From: Chlamydiota bacterium
Lineage (GTDB): Bacteria > Chlamydiota > Chlamydiia > Chlamydiales > Parachlamydiaceae
DNA length: 64,000 nucleotides
NCBI GenBank assembly: GCA_013287905.1
Contig: JABDCW010000001.1
Coordinates: 29,102 to 93,101 of the forward strand
Reading direction: 5' to 3'
Program-made: the position numbers and the translations under genes
Notes under the pieces: generated by a model
Database searches by the model: none
What the model saw: only the letters and a program-made list of their open reading frames with translations
What the model was told of the DNA's origin: nothing
Part shown: positions 10,201-19,351 of the stretch, one piece after another
Layout: every line of letters starts with the position of its first letter
How positions within the stretch are numbered: the stretch's first letter is position 1

Positions 10201-12907
10201 TATCGATGATCCAGTCGGCTGTTTTCACAACGTCCATGTTGTGTTCGATCACAAGAACTGTGTTCTTTAAATCGACCAGTTTGTGCAAGACCTCTAAAAG
10301 ATGTTTCACATCGTGAAAATGCAGGCCCGTCGTCGGTTCATCCAAAATATAGAGCGTGTTTCCGGTTGACGGGCGGGAGAGCTCTTTTGCCAGTTTGATC
10401 CGTTGGGCTTCCCCGCCGGAAAGAGTGGTCGATGGTTGCCCAAGTTTGATGTATTCCATCCCTACATCTTTTAGGGTCTCAAGTTTTTTTTGGATGGAAG
10501 GGATATTGCTAAAAAATTGTAGAGCATCCGCAACTTCCATCTCTAGAACATCATGGATATTTTTTCCTTTATAATAGATCGACAGGGTATCTTCGTCAAA
10601 GCGTTTGGTTTGGCAGACCGGACAATCCATCCATGCTGCTTCCATAAAGTCCATGTCTATTCTAATTTGCCCGACGCCATGGCATTCTGCGCAGGAGCCC
10701 TCTTTGACGTTGAAGCTGAATCGTCCCGGTTTATACCCTCTTGCTCTGGCCTCGGGGAGTTGTGTGAATAAATCCCTGATATCGTCAAAGACTTTGATAT
10801 AGGTTGCCGGATTGGACCTGGGGGTCCTTCCAATTGCGGATTGATCAATACAGATCACTTTGTCGATGTGTTCAGCCCCTGCAATTTTTTTATGCTTCCC
10901 AACCGGATGTTGTCCATTATGCAGATAGTTGGAGAGAGCCGGATAGAGGATATCATTGATCAGCGAAGATTTACCCGACCCGGAAACTCCGGTAACGGCA
11001 ACAAATACTCCAAGAGGAATATCGACATCGATGTTTTTCAGGTTATGGTGGGCAGCACCAAAAATCTTGAGATGTTCTTTTTTTGGTTTGCGTCTTTTTT
11101 TTGGAACGGGAATTTTTTTTAGGCCGGTCAAATAGTTAGAAGTCAGCGAATCATTATGTAGAAGAAGCGTTCGTAAATCGCCATCGACAACGATTTTGCC
11201 ACCGCGCGATCCCGGCCCCGGTCCAAAATCGACGATATGGTCCGCTTCCCATATTGTTTCTTCATCGTGCTCGACAACAATGACAGTGTTTCCCATGTCC
11301 CGTAAAGTTTTAAGCGTACCGATCAGTTTCTTGTTGTCTCTGGGGTGAAGGCCAATGGAGGGTTCGTCCAAAATATAGGTGATCCCGACAAGTCCGCAGC
11401 CTATTTGTGAAGCTAAACGCACCCTTTGCGCCTCCCCGCCGGAGAGAGTTGGGGCTGTCCGGTCGAGTGTTAAATAGTTCAGGCCAACTTCGATGAGGAA
11501 TTGAAGCCGTTGTGTGATTTCTTTAAGCAATTCATGAGCGATCAAAACTTCATTTTCTGTCAGTTGCAGCTGATTGAAAAATTGCAGCAGCTCTTCCACA
11601 GTCATTTTTGTCAAAGTGGCGATGCGCTTGCCGTTCAGGAGAGCTGCAGCCGGATAGGGTTTTAAGCGCTCTCCCATGCAGGAAGGGCAGACTTGTTCGT
11701 GCATGAGCACTTTCATATTTTTTTGATAGACTTCGCTTTTCGCTTCGCTTAATCGTTTGTGGGCTTCAAAGAGCACCCCCCGCCATTGAATGTGGTCGAT
11801 CCATGCAGCTCCGGTTACCGGATGGACAAAATGGATCTTTGTCCATTTATTTTCAGTACCATAAAGAAAGACTTGTTTTGCTTTTTCTGATAACTTTTTC
11901 CACGGCGTGTTGACATTGAACTTATAAACTTGGCCTAAGTGGTTATAAATATTTCCATAACGCACCGTCTGGTACGAACTGGCAATGGAGCAGCAGTCTT
12001 GGGCTATGCTTAAATTTGGATCGATCACTTTGGTCAAATCGAATTCATTGCAGACGCCAAGACCATGGCATTTAGGGCACATCCCCGATGGACTGTTAAA
12101 TGAAAAATCATGGGGTTCTAAAGAAGTGTAGGATAATCCCGATTTGGCAGAATAGGCATGCATGGAAAATAAGTGCTCTTCATCCCGGTCGCAATCGACA
12201 ACCTTAATGACGCCCTGTCCATGCTGAATCCCGTTCATCACTGCCTCGGCAATGCGGGAATTGTCCTCTGCACTGACACTGATGCGATCGATCACAATAT
12301 CGACATCGTGGGCTAAAGACCCGTCCAAAAGCAGCTTTTCCTCCAGTTCGCAGATTTTTCCATCGACGCGCACGCGAGTAAAGCCCTTTCTCATTAATTC
12401 CTGAAAGTCTTCTTTAAATTCCCCCTTTTTTTCATCGGCATAAGGGCTTAAGATCATTAATCTCGTCCCTGTGGGGTAAGTTTGGACCGATTTGATGATG
12501 CGCTCGCGGCTTTGCGACGTGACGGCCTCTCCGCTTATCGGACAATGGGGAATAGCAATTGTTGCATAGAGTACCCTGAGATAGTCGTAGATTTCTGTCA
12601 TCGTACCGACGGTAGAACGGGGGTTTCTTCCCGCTGTTTTTTGTTCGATCGATATCGTCGGAGAGATTCCGGTAGCAGATTCGATCTCGGGTTTGGCCAT
12701 GTTTCCTAAATGACGCCTGGCAAAAGTGCTGAGCGATTCGATGTAACGGCGCTGTCCTTCGACGTATAAGGTATCGAAAGCAAGGGAGGATTTTCCGGAC
12801 CCTGAGACTCCGGTGAAAACAATGAGCTGGTTAGTTTGCAGGGTCAGGTCGACAGATTTTAAATTATGGACATTAACCTTTTTCAGACAAATTTGATGTT
12901 GTTGCAT
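7273..12907 (-). CDS. uvrA: Excinuclease ABC subunit A, chlamydial double-length form, one frame break
   Basis: UvrA finds DNA lesions and loads UvrB in nucleotide excision repair. Chlamydial UvrA is about twice the normal length; this reads as 1,877 residues once one base is removed. The first frame (12907 down to 8291) holds three Walker A motifs (GVSGSGKSS near residues 33 and 640, GPSGSGKSS near 985), three LSGGEAQR signatures and CxxC zinc pairs. The second frame (8406 down to 7273) has the fourth Walker A, signature and DEPTTGLH. The break is in the fourth T-run of ...ILDFGPGSGEHGG: five T on the coding strand (A5 at 8362-8366) where four give the expected sequence. Either a sequencing error or a recent mutation; it would remove the last ABC module. 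Confidence 0.9.
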
Positions 12908-12931
12908 TTAGATCTCTTGCGTATAAAAAAA

Positions 12932-13219
12932 ATTAAACACAGAGGCACAGAGGCACAGAGGAACAGAGAAAACGTACGTCCTTAATAAATTATGGCTATG
13001 GTAACAAGGCCATCCTCGGCCTTGATTAGAAACAGGTCGAGGACGACCTGGCTACACTCTTGCCATAATTTTTTGAGTACGTACGGGAAAACCTTCTTTT
13101 TTGCTGAGAGCAAAAAGAAAAGCTTTTATTTTTTTTCGCATCACGAAAAAAAATAGTTTCTTAAACGTAAGACAATCTAATTAATTTGTTCTCTGTGTCT
13201 CTGTGCCTCTGTGTTTAAA
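12932..13219. repeat. Nested palindrome, CACAGAG type
   Basis: This 338-bp gap between uvrA and the CysJ-like gene holds three palindromes inside each other. Outer arms: TTAAACACAGAGGCACAGAGG and CCTCTGTGTTTAA. Next arms: AACGTACGT...AATTATGGC and GCCATAATT...GTACGTACG (13074-13088). Centre: the hairpins CAAGGCCATCCTCGGCCTTG and AGGTCGAGGACGACCT. A further hairpin (TTTTTTGCTGAGAGCAAAAA) lies in the right part. The right border, continuing into AAAACTAGCCCATCGCG, matches the right border of the element at 54552-54920. No gene is seen. Confidence 0.75.
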
Positions 13220-13245
13220 AAACTAGCCCATCGCGTTTTTTTGTT

Positions 13246-14418
13246 CTAATACACATCGCGCAAGTAGCGCTTTTGCTGTTTCAGCTGTCTGAGATATTCT
13301 TTGGTCTGCTGTTCATTGCGCTGTCCATAGCGGCTTACAATATGATGAAGTGCCGCATCGACATCTTTTGCCATCTTCTCGGCATCGCCGCAAACATAAA
13401 AGTGGGCGCCCTCTTCCAGCCACTGGAAAACTTCAGCTCCATGTTCGATAAGACGATGCTGCACATACATTTTTTCGGCCTGGTCCCTCGAAAATGCTGT
13501 TTCGAGTCTCATTTTTCCCCGTTGAACGAGGGTCTCCCAATAGTCTTTATAATAAAAATGGCGATGATGATGTTTCTCTCCAAAAAATAACCAGTTTTTA
13601 CCCTTGGAATTCTTAGCTTCTCTTTCTTGCATAAAGGCACGGAAAGGGGCTACTCCCGTTCCGGGACCGACCATGATAATCGCCGTCTCTTGATCATCGG
13701 GTAAGGAAAAAGCATGGGCAGGTTGAATGTATACCGGGACAGACCGGGTGTTGAGGGGAACCAAATTGCATAGATAATGTGTGCATGTACCATGGCGTAA
13801 TCTGCCATTTGCTTCATAGATGACTTCGGCAATGGTCAAATGAACCTCATTTCCCACTGCAGACATCGACGAGGCAATCGAATAAAATCTGGGCAGAAGA
13901 GGCATAAGCAGGGAAGAAATCTCCTGCGCCGTCATGGCAGCTTCCGGATTTTCCTGCAAAACATCCAATACAGCATGAGTGCGCAGGTATTCTTTACATT
14001 GCTGTTTTTGTTCCTCTTTCAACAGAAGCTCCAAGGCCTGTTTTTTATCGGGATTCGTTTGCCGCAAAGAAATTTCGGAAAGGAACTTTCGCGAGACATC
14101 TGCGAGGTTACAGTGATTTTTAAGAAAATCTTCAAAAGAATAACAGATGCCTTGTTTGTCTTTGACTAAACTGTCCCCGCAAGTTCTTGAGGCATTGATT
14201 GTCTGTTTGACAAGGAACTCATCGTTGGCAGGCAAGATAGCAATGCTGTCTCCTGCCCGGTATGTAATATTCGATCCTTCCAGATCTAAAACAAAATGCA
14301 TCGTATGTTTATTGTCGCGGGAGTCTTGATGTGAAGCTACTTGGGATGCACTTAAAGGGTATCTTTCCTTGATGGAGGCGAGGAAGGGGTTGCTTTTATT
14401 ATAGACGGATTGAGTCAT
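13246..14418 (-). CDS. cysJ: CysJ-type FAD/NADPH flavoprotein reductase without flavodoxin domain
   Basis: The 390 residues match the FAD-binding and NADPH-binding modules of the sulfite reductase / cytochrome P450 reductase family. RFYSIASS (near residue 185) is the FAD-binding RxYS motif, HGTCTHYL fits the GxxS/T isoalloxazine region, GPGTGVAPFRAF is the pyrophosphate/NADPH motif, and YVCGDAEKMAKDV is the C-terminal nicotinamide motif. The chain ends in Tyr, typical of this family. The N-terminal flavodoxin domain of CysJ is absent, as in chlamydial CysJ annotations, so the acceptor must be a separate protein. No CysI is visible nearby, so sulfite as substrate is not established. The next gene upstream starts 10 bp away on the same strand. 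Confidence 0.8.
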   Translation of the reverse strand: MTQSVYNKSNPFLASIKERYPLSASQVASHQDSRDNKHTMHFVLDLEGSNITYRAGDSIAILPANDEFLVKQTINASRTCGDSLVKDKQGICYSFEDFLKNHCNLADVSRKFLSEISLRQTNPDKKQALELLLKEEQKQQCKEYLRTHAVLDVLQENPEAAMTAQEISSLLMPLLPRFYSIASSMSAVGNEVHLTIAEVIYEANGRLRHGTCTHYLCNLVPLNTRSVPVYIQPAHAFSLPDDQETAIIMVGPGTGVAPFRAFMQEREAKNSKGKNWLFFGEKHHHRHFYYKDYWETLVQRGKMRLETAFSRDQAEKMYVQHRLIEHGAEVFQWLEEGAHFYVCGDAEKMAKDVDAALHHIVSRYGQRNEQQTKEYLRQLKQQKRYLRDVY

Positions 14419-14427
14419 TTTAATTTG

Positions 14428-15405
14428 TCATTTGTTCTTTTCCATTCGGCTTTCAATCGTTTTAAGAACAGGATCGATTTCCGAACGGACCTTTTTTGTC
14501 AAACGGTCGATAAACAAAACCCCATTGATATGATCGTTTTCATGCATGATGATGCGCGCTTCCATTCCCGAACATTCTTTGATGACTTGTTTTCCTTCAA
14601 TAGTCGTATACTCCACTGTGATTGCGTCCGGACGTTGCACATCTTCCCGGACAAAAGGGATGGAAAGGCATGCTTCTGATTCTGAAACCAGCCTTTTACT
14701 TGGGTTTGATACTTTTGGGTTGATCAAAACGACCGGCTCTGCTCCCTCTTCGTGAGAGTTAAATATGACGAACATGCGGACAGAACGGTGGACCTGAGGG
14801 GCGGCAAGTCCGGCGCCATAACAAACAAACATCGTCTCGATCATGTCTTCTGCTAATTGCCTGATCTCATCGGTGATCTCTTCTATGGGTTCGGCCTGCT
14901 TTCGCAAAACAGGATCGCCATAATAGGCCAAAGGCAATACTTTTGTCTTATCCCTTGTGATCAGTTCAGGGACTCTTCCGGCAATGCATAAGCCCGACCG
15001 GTAAAACCATTGACGGTTGGCTTTGATAAAATAGCTTTTTTCTGTGAATGTGAAGTCTTTGTTCTTTTGTGCGGCATGTACGACAAATGTGACAACAGCC
15101 AGATCATCAAATTCCTTGAAGTCGAGAATTTCCAGTCGTTGAAATTCTGTTTCAGATGTGAACTGAGCAATTCTCCTCTTCCAGATAAACCGGTTTTCCG
15201 AGTAGTAAGGGCTCGTGACATGCGTCGTCGCCATGATATATTCAGGGCGGTCCAGTACATATGCGGAATAGCGCGAGCGCATAAGCAGATATGCGTTTTG
15301 TGGAAAGTCGCTGCCATTGTGGTATGGCTGGCAACATTTTTCATAGATTTGTCCGCTGCCGCATGGGCATTTTTCTGTTATTGTCATGGTGGTGTTATGC
15401 CTCAC
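14428..15405 (-). CDS. def: Peptide deformylase fused to an N-terminal YchJ/SEC-C domain
   Basis: Residues 13-25 (CPCGSGQIYEKCC) form a zinc-binding SEC-C motif, followed by a YchJ-like (UPF0225) domain to about residue 145. Residues 155-325 are a peptide deformylase: motif I GAGLAAPQ (197-204), motif II EACLSIP (244-250, metal ligand C246) and motif III HENDH (288-292, the two His ligands and catalytic Glu). Deformylase removes the formyl group from nascent proteins. Normal bacterial enzymes are 165-200 residues and stand alone, and motif II is usually EGCLS, so the fusion and the Ala are unusual. The GTG at 15405 overlaps the preceding gene; an ATG at 15387 (MTITEK), 8 bp after that gene's stop, is an equally good start. 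Confidence 0.85.
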   Translation of the reverse strand: MRHNTTMTITEKCPCGSGQIYEKCCQPYHNGSDFPQNAYLLMRSRYSAYVLDRPEYIMATTHVTSPYYSENRFIWKRRIAQFTSETEFQRLEILDFKEFDDLAVVTFVVHAAQKNKDFTFTEKSYFIKANRQWFYRSGLCIAGRVPELITRDKTKVLPLAYYGDPVLRKQAEPIEEITDEIRQLAEDMIETMFVCYGAGLAAPQVHRSVRMFVIFNSHEEGAEPVVLINPKVSNPSKRLVSESEACLSIPFVREDVQRPDAITVEYTTIEGKQVIKECSGMEARIIMHENDHINGVLFIDRLTKKVRSEIDPVLKTIESRMEKNK

Positions 15406-15757
15406 TGCTTCGCATCAGGTTATATATGCCATACGCATTGACCGCTGCGATGAGCGTTCCCATTAGCCCTCCGGCAAGCGCACCTATGACCCCAAACTGG
15501 AGGCCAACGATCACTCCCTTTCCCACAAGGCCAACCGATGCAACGGCAGCATTGGCAATGATGCCGAGTGCAAGCATTTTAAGAAAGAGGCCTAAAATTT
15601 TATTTTTTGTAGTCGTACTGTTTTCATCATAGAACTTCTTTTCGATCATCCTTCCGGCAAAAAGGGCCGTTGTCGATAAAAAAAATGCTCCCACTGCATA
15701 TTGATTTGCATACTTAAAAAGTAAGCCGCTTGTGCCTTGTAATAAATTAGATGACAT
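15395..15757 (-). CDS. Small membrane protein of unknown function
   Basis: The 120-residue protein has three hydrophobic stretches (about residues 20-36, 55-75 and 80-110) rich in Gly and Ala, such as GLVGKGVIVGLQFGVIGALAGG, so it is probably an integral membrane protein with small-residue helix packing. A polar loop DENSTTTKNK separates the first two. I do not recognise a family. It overlaps the start region of the YchJ-deformylase gene by a few bases and shares its strand, so it is probably the first gene of that transcript. Upstream is the long CACGGG-type inverted repeat. Confidence 0.6.
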   Translation of the reverse strand: MSSNLLQGTSGLLFKYANQYAVGAFFLSTTALFAGRMIEKKFYDENSTTTKNKILGLFLKMLALGIIANAAVASVGLVGKGVIVGLQFGVIGALAGGLMGTLIAAVNAYGIYNLMRSSEA

Positions 15758-15846
15758 GTGATACTCGCTTTTTATTTTTAATCTTTTGCACTAAATACTA
15801 TGAAAAAATAGCTTTTATGTCAATAGATAATTGGATTAGCGAGAGG

Positions 15847-16063
15847 ACGGGTAACTTTTTTCTGTTCGTGCCCGCGCCCGTGCCCGTGCCCGTGCCCGAA
15901 CCGTGATCCCGTAATTAATTTCTGTACTCGATTGATAAGTCAACTGGCTATTTCTGATGTCATATTGCAAAAAACCTTTGTAAAAAAATTAGCAAAGAAC
16001 GGGATCACGGTTCGGGCACGGGCACGGGCACGGGTGCGGGCACGAACGGAAAAAGTTGCCCGT
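15847..16063. repeat. Near-perfect long inverted repeat with CGTGCC/GGCACG tandem arms
   Basis: The arms at 15847-15912 and 15999-16063 match over about 65 bp. Each contains three to four copies of the hexamer CGTGCC (or its complement) plus the flank ACCGTGATCCCGT. The 86-bp spacer is AT-rich. The gap between glyA and the small membrane protein gene (15758-16066) is almost fully occupied by this element, which ends 4 bp before the glyA stop codon. The same hexamer makes up the tail of the element at 48756-48796. It could act as a transcription terminator for glyA. Confidence 0.85.
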
Positions 16064-16066
16064 GCG

Positions 16067-17548
16067 TTAACACTCAATTTCGGGGTAGAGAGGAAACTGC
16101 ATAAGCAAAGACTTAACGCGTGCATGAGAGCGGTCGAGAACTTGCTGGTCGACATGACACATGGCTTTACTTGGCAGATTCCCTTTTTCGGATGGGGCGG
16201 GTGTTGTATGGCTCAATACATCAAAGATAATGGATGCAACCTCCTCCATCTCAATTTTTCCCATTCCCAAAGTGGTTAAGGCAGGAGTGCCAATTCGGAT
16301 ACCTGAAGTATACCAGGGGCCTTGCGTATCAAAAGGAATTGCATTGCGATTGACAGTCAGCAATGCTTTTGTCAATGCTGTTTCTGCATGCCTGCCGGTA
16401 ATTCCAAACCGTTTAAGGTCAAGGATGACCATGTGATTTTCTGTTCCACCGGTAACTAAACGCACTCCCATGGATCGTAAAGTTTCTGCCAGCACTTGCG
16501 CATTTTTTACCACTTGCTCTGCATAGTGGCAAAAACTTTCGGTGTTTGCTTCTTTGAAGGCAATCGCTTTTGCGGCCAGTACATTCGGCAGAGGGCCGCC
16601 TAAAATTAATGGACACCCCTTATTAACGGTATCTGCATATTCCGATTTGCATAATAAGAATCCTCCGCGCGGGCCACGTAATGTTTTATGTGTTGTGGAG
16701 GTGATAAAATGGGCAAAGGGGACAGGGTTGAATTCGCCTGTAAAGACTTTGCCGGCAACAAGTCCTGCAAAATGGGCCATATCGACCATGAGGAGAGCTC
16801 CCACAGAGTCGGCAATCTCCCGCATCGTTGCGAAGTTGATTTTTCTTGGATGGGCAGAATATCCTGCCAGTAAAATTTTGGGACGGACCTGTTCGGCCAT
16901 GAGCCGCAAAGCCTGATAGTCGATCAGTTCTGTTGCAGGATCGACATCGTATTGGAAAGCCTGCATCATTTTTGATGAGACATTGTGCTTATACCCGTGC
17001 GTCAGGTGTCCACCCGAATTTAATGACATTCCTAAAATTTTTTGGTTTACCATTAACTGCCGGATCCGTTCGTATTCTTCAGAAGAAAGTTCATCGAGAT
17101 TCTTTTTCCCCAATCTCTCCACTTCTTTGTTTTGCACATCGTGGACCAGTATTGACCAAAAAGCAACGAGATTGGCATCGGCCCCGGAATGGGGCTGGAC
17201 ATAAGCATGTTCGCAGGAGAACAGCTTTTTTAATTCATGTATTGCGTAGTCTTCAATTGTATCGACGTTGCTGCATCCTCCATAAAACCTATGATGAGGG
17301 TATCCTTCTGCATATTTATCGGTAAGAAGGTTTCCCATGGCAAGCTGAACAGCCAGCGAGGAATAATTTTCCGATGCAATCAGTTTTAAACGGGAGCGCT
17401 GGTCGACAAGTTCTTGAATGATGCTTGCCGCAATATTTGGCGCTACGCTTTCTATATGGTCAAGTGCAGCCAGATAGGCAATGGCGCTTGACTGTTGATG
17501 CTGGGAGGGTGTTTTTGCAAGGTAATGCGATAGTCTGGAATGATTCAT
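16067..17548 (-). CDS. glyA: Serine hydroxymethyltransferase
   Basis: The 493-residue, PLP-dependent enzyme converts serine and tetrahydrofolate to glycine and methylene-tetrahydrofolate. The PLP lysine lies in TSTTHKTLRGPRGG (K288), with HRFYGGC near residue 86, HSGADAN near 120 and VDMAHFAGL near 255. The length fits the chlamydial form, which has an insertion of about 60 residues (about 135-195) relative to the 417-residue E. coli enzyme. The start is preceded by AGAGGGACAG. It stands alone on the minus strand, and its 3' end abuts the CACGGG inverted repeat. Chlamydial GlyA has been reported to have side activities such as alanine racemization; this cannot be read from the sequence. Confidence 0.96.
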   Translation of the reverse strand: MNHSRLSHYLAKTPSQHQQSSAIAYLAALDHIESVAPNIAASIIQELVDQRSRLKLIASENYSSLAVQLAMGNLLTDKYAEGYPHHRFYGGCSNVDTIEDYAIHELKKLFSCEHAYVQPHSGADANLVAFWSILVHDVQNKEVERLGKKNLDELSSEEYERIRQLMVNQKILGMSLNSGGHLTHGYKHNVSSKMMQAFQYDVDPATELIDYQALRLMAEQVRPKILLAGYSAHPRKINFATMREIADSVGALLMVDMAHFAGLVAGKVFTGEFNPVPFAHFITSTTHKTLRGPRGGFLLCKSEYADTVNKGCPLILGGPLPNVLAAKAIAFKEANTESFCHYAEQVVKNAQVLAETLRSMGVRLVTGGTENHMVILDLKRFGITGRHAETALTKALLTVNRNAIPFDTQGPWYTSGIRIGTPALTTLGMGKIEMEEVASIIFDVLSHTTPAPSEKGNLPSKAMCHVDQQVLDRSHARVKSLLMQFPLYPEIEC

Positions 17549-17692
17549 CTGTCCCTCTAGGGTGAATTGGTTTGAAAGAGGTCTTTTGACAAAGGCAGTT
17601 TAATCGAAGGATGCAATTGTTCGCAAGCAGTCTATTAAATTTCCTAAATTTTCTTTTACATTATCTTTTTTGAAGCAAATAATTTGAAAGTG

Positions 17693-17701
17693 TGATATAA
17701 T
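17693..17701 (+). promoter_or_regulatory. Extended -10 promoter candidate of the first VCA-like gene
   Basis: TGATATAAT at 17693-17701 is a perfect TATAAT with the TGn extension, 46 bp before the ATG. No good -35 is found at 17 bp; TTGAAG at 17670-17675 is 20 bp away. The tandem paralogue has the same TGnTATAAT arrangement at 19309-19317. Confidence 0.5.
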
Positions 17702-17747
17702 AGCGGTATTGAATTAATTATTTATTAATAATAAGCAAGGAGAATGT

Positions 17748-18935
17748 ATGTTTGTTTCGAAGTATACAAATAATTTGGTATCCAGTTTGGCTGGAATTGA
17801 CCTCAAATACAGAGATAATCCAGACACATCTGTGACCAACTTTGGAAAAGTAGCAAAGCGTTTTATTGCACTTTCAAAACAGGGCAAATGTACTATTGTC
17901 AGCAACAGAAAAAAAGCCACCTCCTTAGAGCAGATATCGAAAAAAATCAATCAGATTTTACCGGAAGTCCATAAGAAACTGGAAGAAAATTGGGAATATA
18001 ATAAAGTAGAGAAAAAATGGGTGAATGCACGTAATAAGGCTCCTATGACAGATGCTGACTCGGCCAGAATTCTTAAGGAATATGGGACCCTTAAACAATT
18101 TATAAGGGTGGCCACGGTCCTCAACGCTAAAATCCATGCACATAACAAAGCAGTGGATGAAAAAAATGAAAAGCTGAAAAATAAATATGTAATTATTCGC
18201 CTTTTCTCATCCCTTTTAGGCAAAAAGAAAATTAAGGAAATTGACCGTCAATATCTTGGTCGCGGCCGCCTTCCTACAACGACGAGAGTAAGTCTTAAAA
18301 TAATGGGGGGCTATACGCGTGCTGTCGAAAATGCTGCGGATTTACAAATTGCCGGAAGGGCATTATCAACTCTTGCAACAAGTAATAATTGTGATGATTT
18401 GCTTGGGGCCGTGGATCTTCTGGCATATTCATATAGCAACTTATGTAAATCTGATCCAAAAGTAAGAGATAAAATTAAGCAGCAGTTCCAGGAGATAACA
18501 AAAAATCAACCCAAACCCTCTAATCCGCCTCCTGCTGCTGCAGCTGATACTTCTCCTGTTTCCCTTTCGCTTGAAGGACCTCCAGGCCCGCCACCACCTC
18601 CCCCCCTTGAAGGACCTCCGGGCCCGCCGCCACCACCACCTCCGCCTCTTCTAATCTTTGCAAATGGTTTTAAAGCGCAAGGGAAAAAAGAGGGAGCGGC
18701 AACACTGAAAGTCGAAAAACCAAAAGCTCTCTCATTTCTGGAAGAAATGCAATTGAAGCAGCAGAAAATGCAAGAAGGGCGTAAAACACCTCTTGTCGAC
18801 GTTCCAAAGAATTCAAAGCCGGAACAAGAGGATGAAATTCAGAAAGCTATCAAAGCCAGATTAACAGCGATCCGGGCACATACTAAGAACGAAAAAGATA
18901 AGAACCCTACCCATAATGATGAAGATTGGGTATAA
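17748..18935 (+). CDS. Proline-rich protein with a WASP-like (VCA) C-terminus, paralogue 1
   Basis: Start is ATG after AAGGAGAATGT. Residues 1-250 form a basic, helical domain shared with the next gene (NFGK.AKRFI.LSKQG, NRKKA.SLEQ, HNKAVDE, GKKKIKEIDRQYL) that I cannot assign. Residues 255-300 are proline-rich with two GPPGPPPPPP runs, the kind of ligand bound by profilin or SH3 domains. The C-terminus then follows the order of WASP-family actin nucleation promoters: a WH2-like helix (about 327-345, FLEEMQLKQQKM), an amphipathic helix with a central Arg (362-377, IQKAIKARLTAIR, compare the N-WASP central region) and an acidic end with penultimate Trp (389-395, NDEDWV). Arp2/3 activation in the host is inferred from this order; each motif alone is weak. 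No membrane segment is seen. Confidence 0.75.
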   Translation: MFVSKYTNNLVSSLAGIDLKYRDNPDTSVTNFGKVAKRFIALSKQGKCTIVSNRKKATSLEQISKKINQILPEVHKKLEENWEYNKVEKKWVNARNKAPMTDADSARILKEYGTLKQFIRVATVLNAKIHAHNKAVDEKNEKLKNKYVIIRLFSSLLGKKKIKEIDRQYLGRGRLPTTTRVSLKIMGGYTRAVENAADLQIAGRALSTLATSNNCDDLLGAVDLLAYSYSNLCKSDPKVRDKIKQQFQEITKNQPKPSNPPPAAAADTSPVSLSLEGPPGPPPPPPLEGPPGPPPPPPPPLLIFANGFKAQGKKEGAATLKVEKPKALSFLEEMQLKQQKMQEGRKTPLVDVPKNSKPEQEDEIQKAIKARLTAIRAHTKNEKDKNPTHNDEDWV

Positions 18936-18951
18936 GACCCATAATTTCACT

Positions 18952-18996
18952 TATACCGAAATGCATTGAAAAATTTAGAAAATGCATTTCGGTATT
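18952..18996. repeat. TATACCGAA-type palindrome, copy 2
   Basis: TATACCGAAATGCATT (from 18952) pairs with AATGCATTTCGGTATT (to 18996) across GAAAAATTTAGA. It begins 17 bp after the stop of the first VCA-like gene, so it may also act as a terminator, but no T run follows. The ends match the other TATACCGAA elements while the centre differs. Confidence 0.6.
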
Positions 18997-19006
18997 CACT
19001 CCCAAA

Positions 19007-19160
19007 CTCTAAGCAAATCTCGATCTTAATCTCGATCTTGATCATGATCTTAATCTTGCTTTTCTTCAATTTTATTGATAAGAGCCAACTAGAGAGCCAA
19101 ATGTGTGAAGAGTTGGATTAAGATCATGATCAAGATCGAGATCAGGATTGGCTTAGAGCT
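19007..19160. repeat. GATC-rich inverted repeat, copy 1
   Basis: The left arm (19007-19057) is CTCTAAGCAAATCTCGATCTTAATC... and the right arm (19112-19160) is its reverse complement with small differences. Both arms consist of six-base units of the type GATCTT/GATCAT. The same core (AAGATCATGATCAAGATCGAGAT, here split over both arms) recurs as a perfect palindrome at 31990-32063. It occupies most of the 416-bp gap between the two VCA-like genes; apart from the hairpin before it and the promoter after it, nothing else is seen there. Confidence 0.8.
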
Positions 19161-19308
19161 CTCTTGGTTGAGAAAAATTCAAAAATTCGTTCTAATTTCC
19201 TGCACTCTGCCCATCACTAACACTTTTGTTTTCACTCCCTTAATATCCCTTTGCTTTTTCCCCTAGTAAATAAATTGAAGAAGGTGCATTATAACCATTT
19301 TATTTCTG

Positions 19309-19317
19309 TGTTATAAT
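19309..19317 (+). promoter_or_regulatory. Extended -10 promoter candidate of the second VCA-like gene
   Basis: TGTTATAAT at 19309-19317, 34 bp before the ATG, is TATAAT with a TGn extension. It is the same arrangement as upstream of the paralogue, suggesting each copy has its own promoter. Confidence 0.5.
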
Positions 19318-19351
19318 ATTTCTTTTTTTAAATTTGACGGGGTAAAAAATT

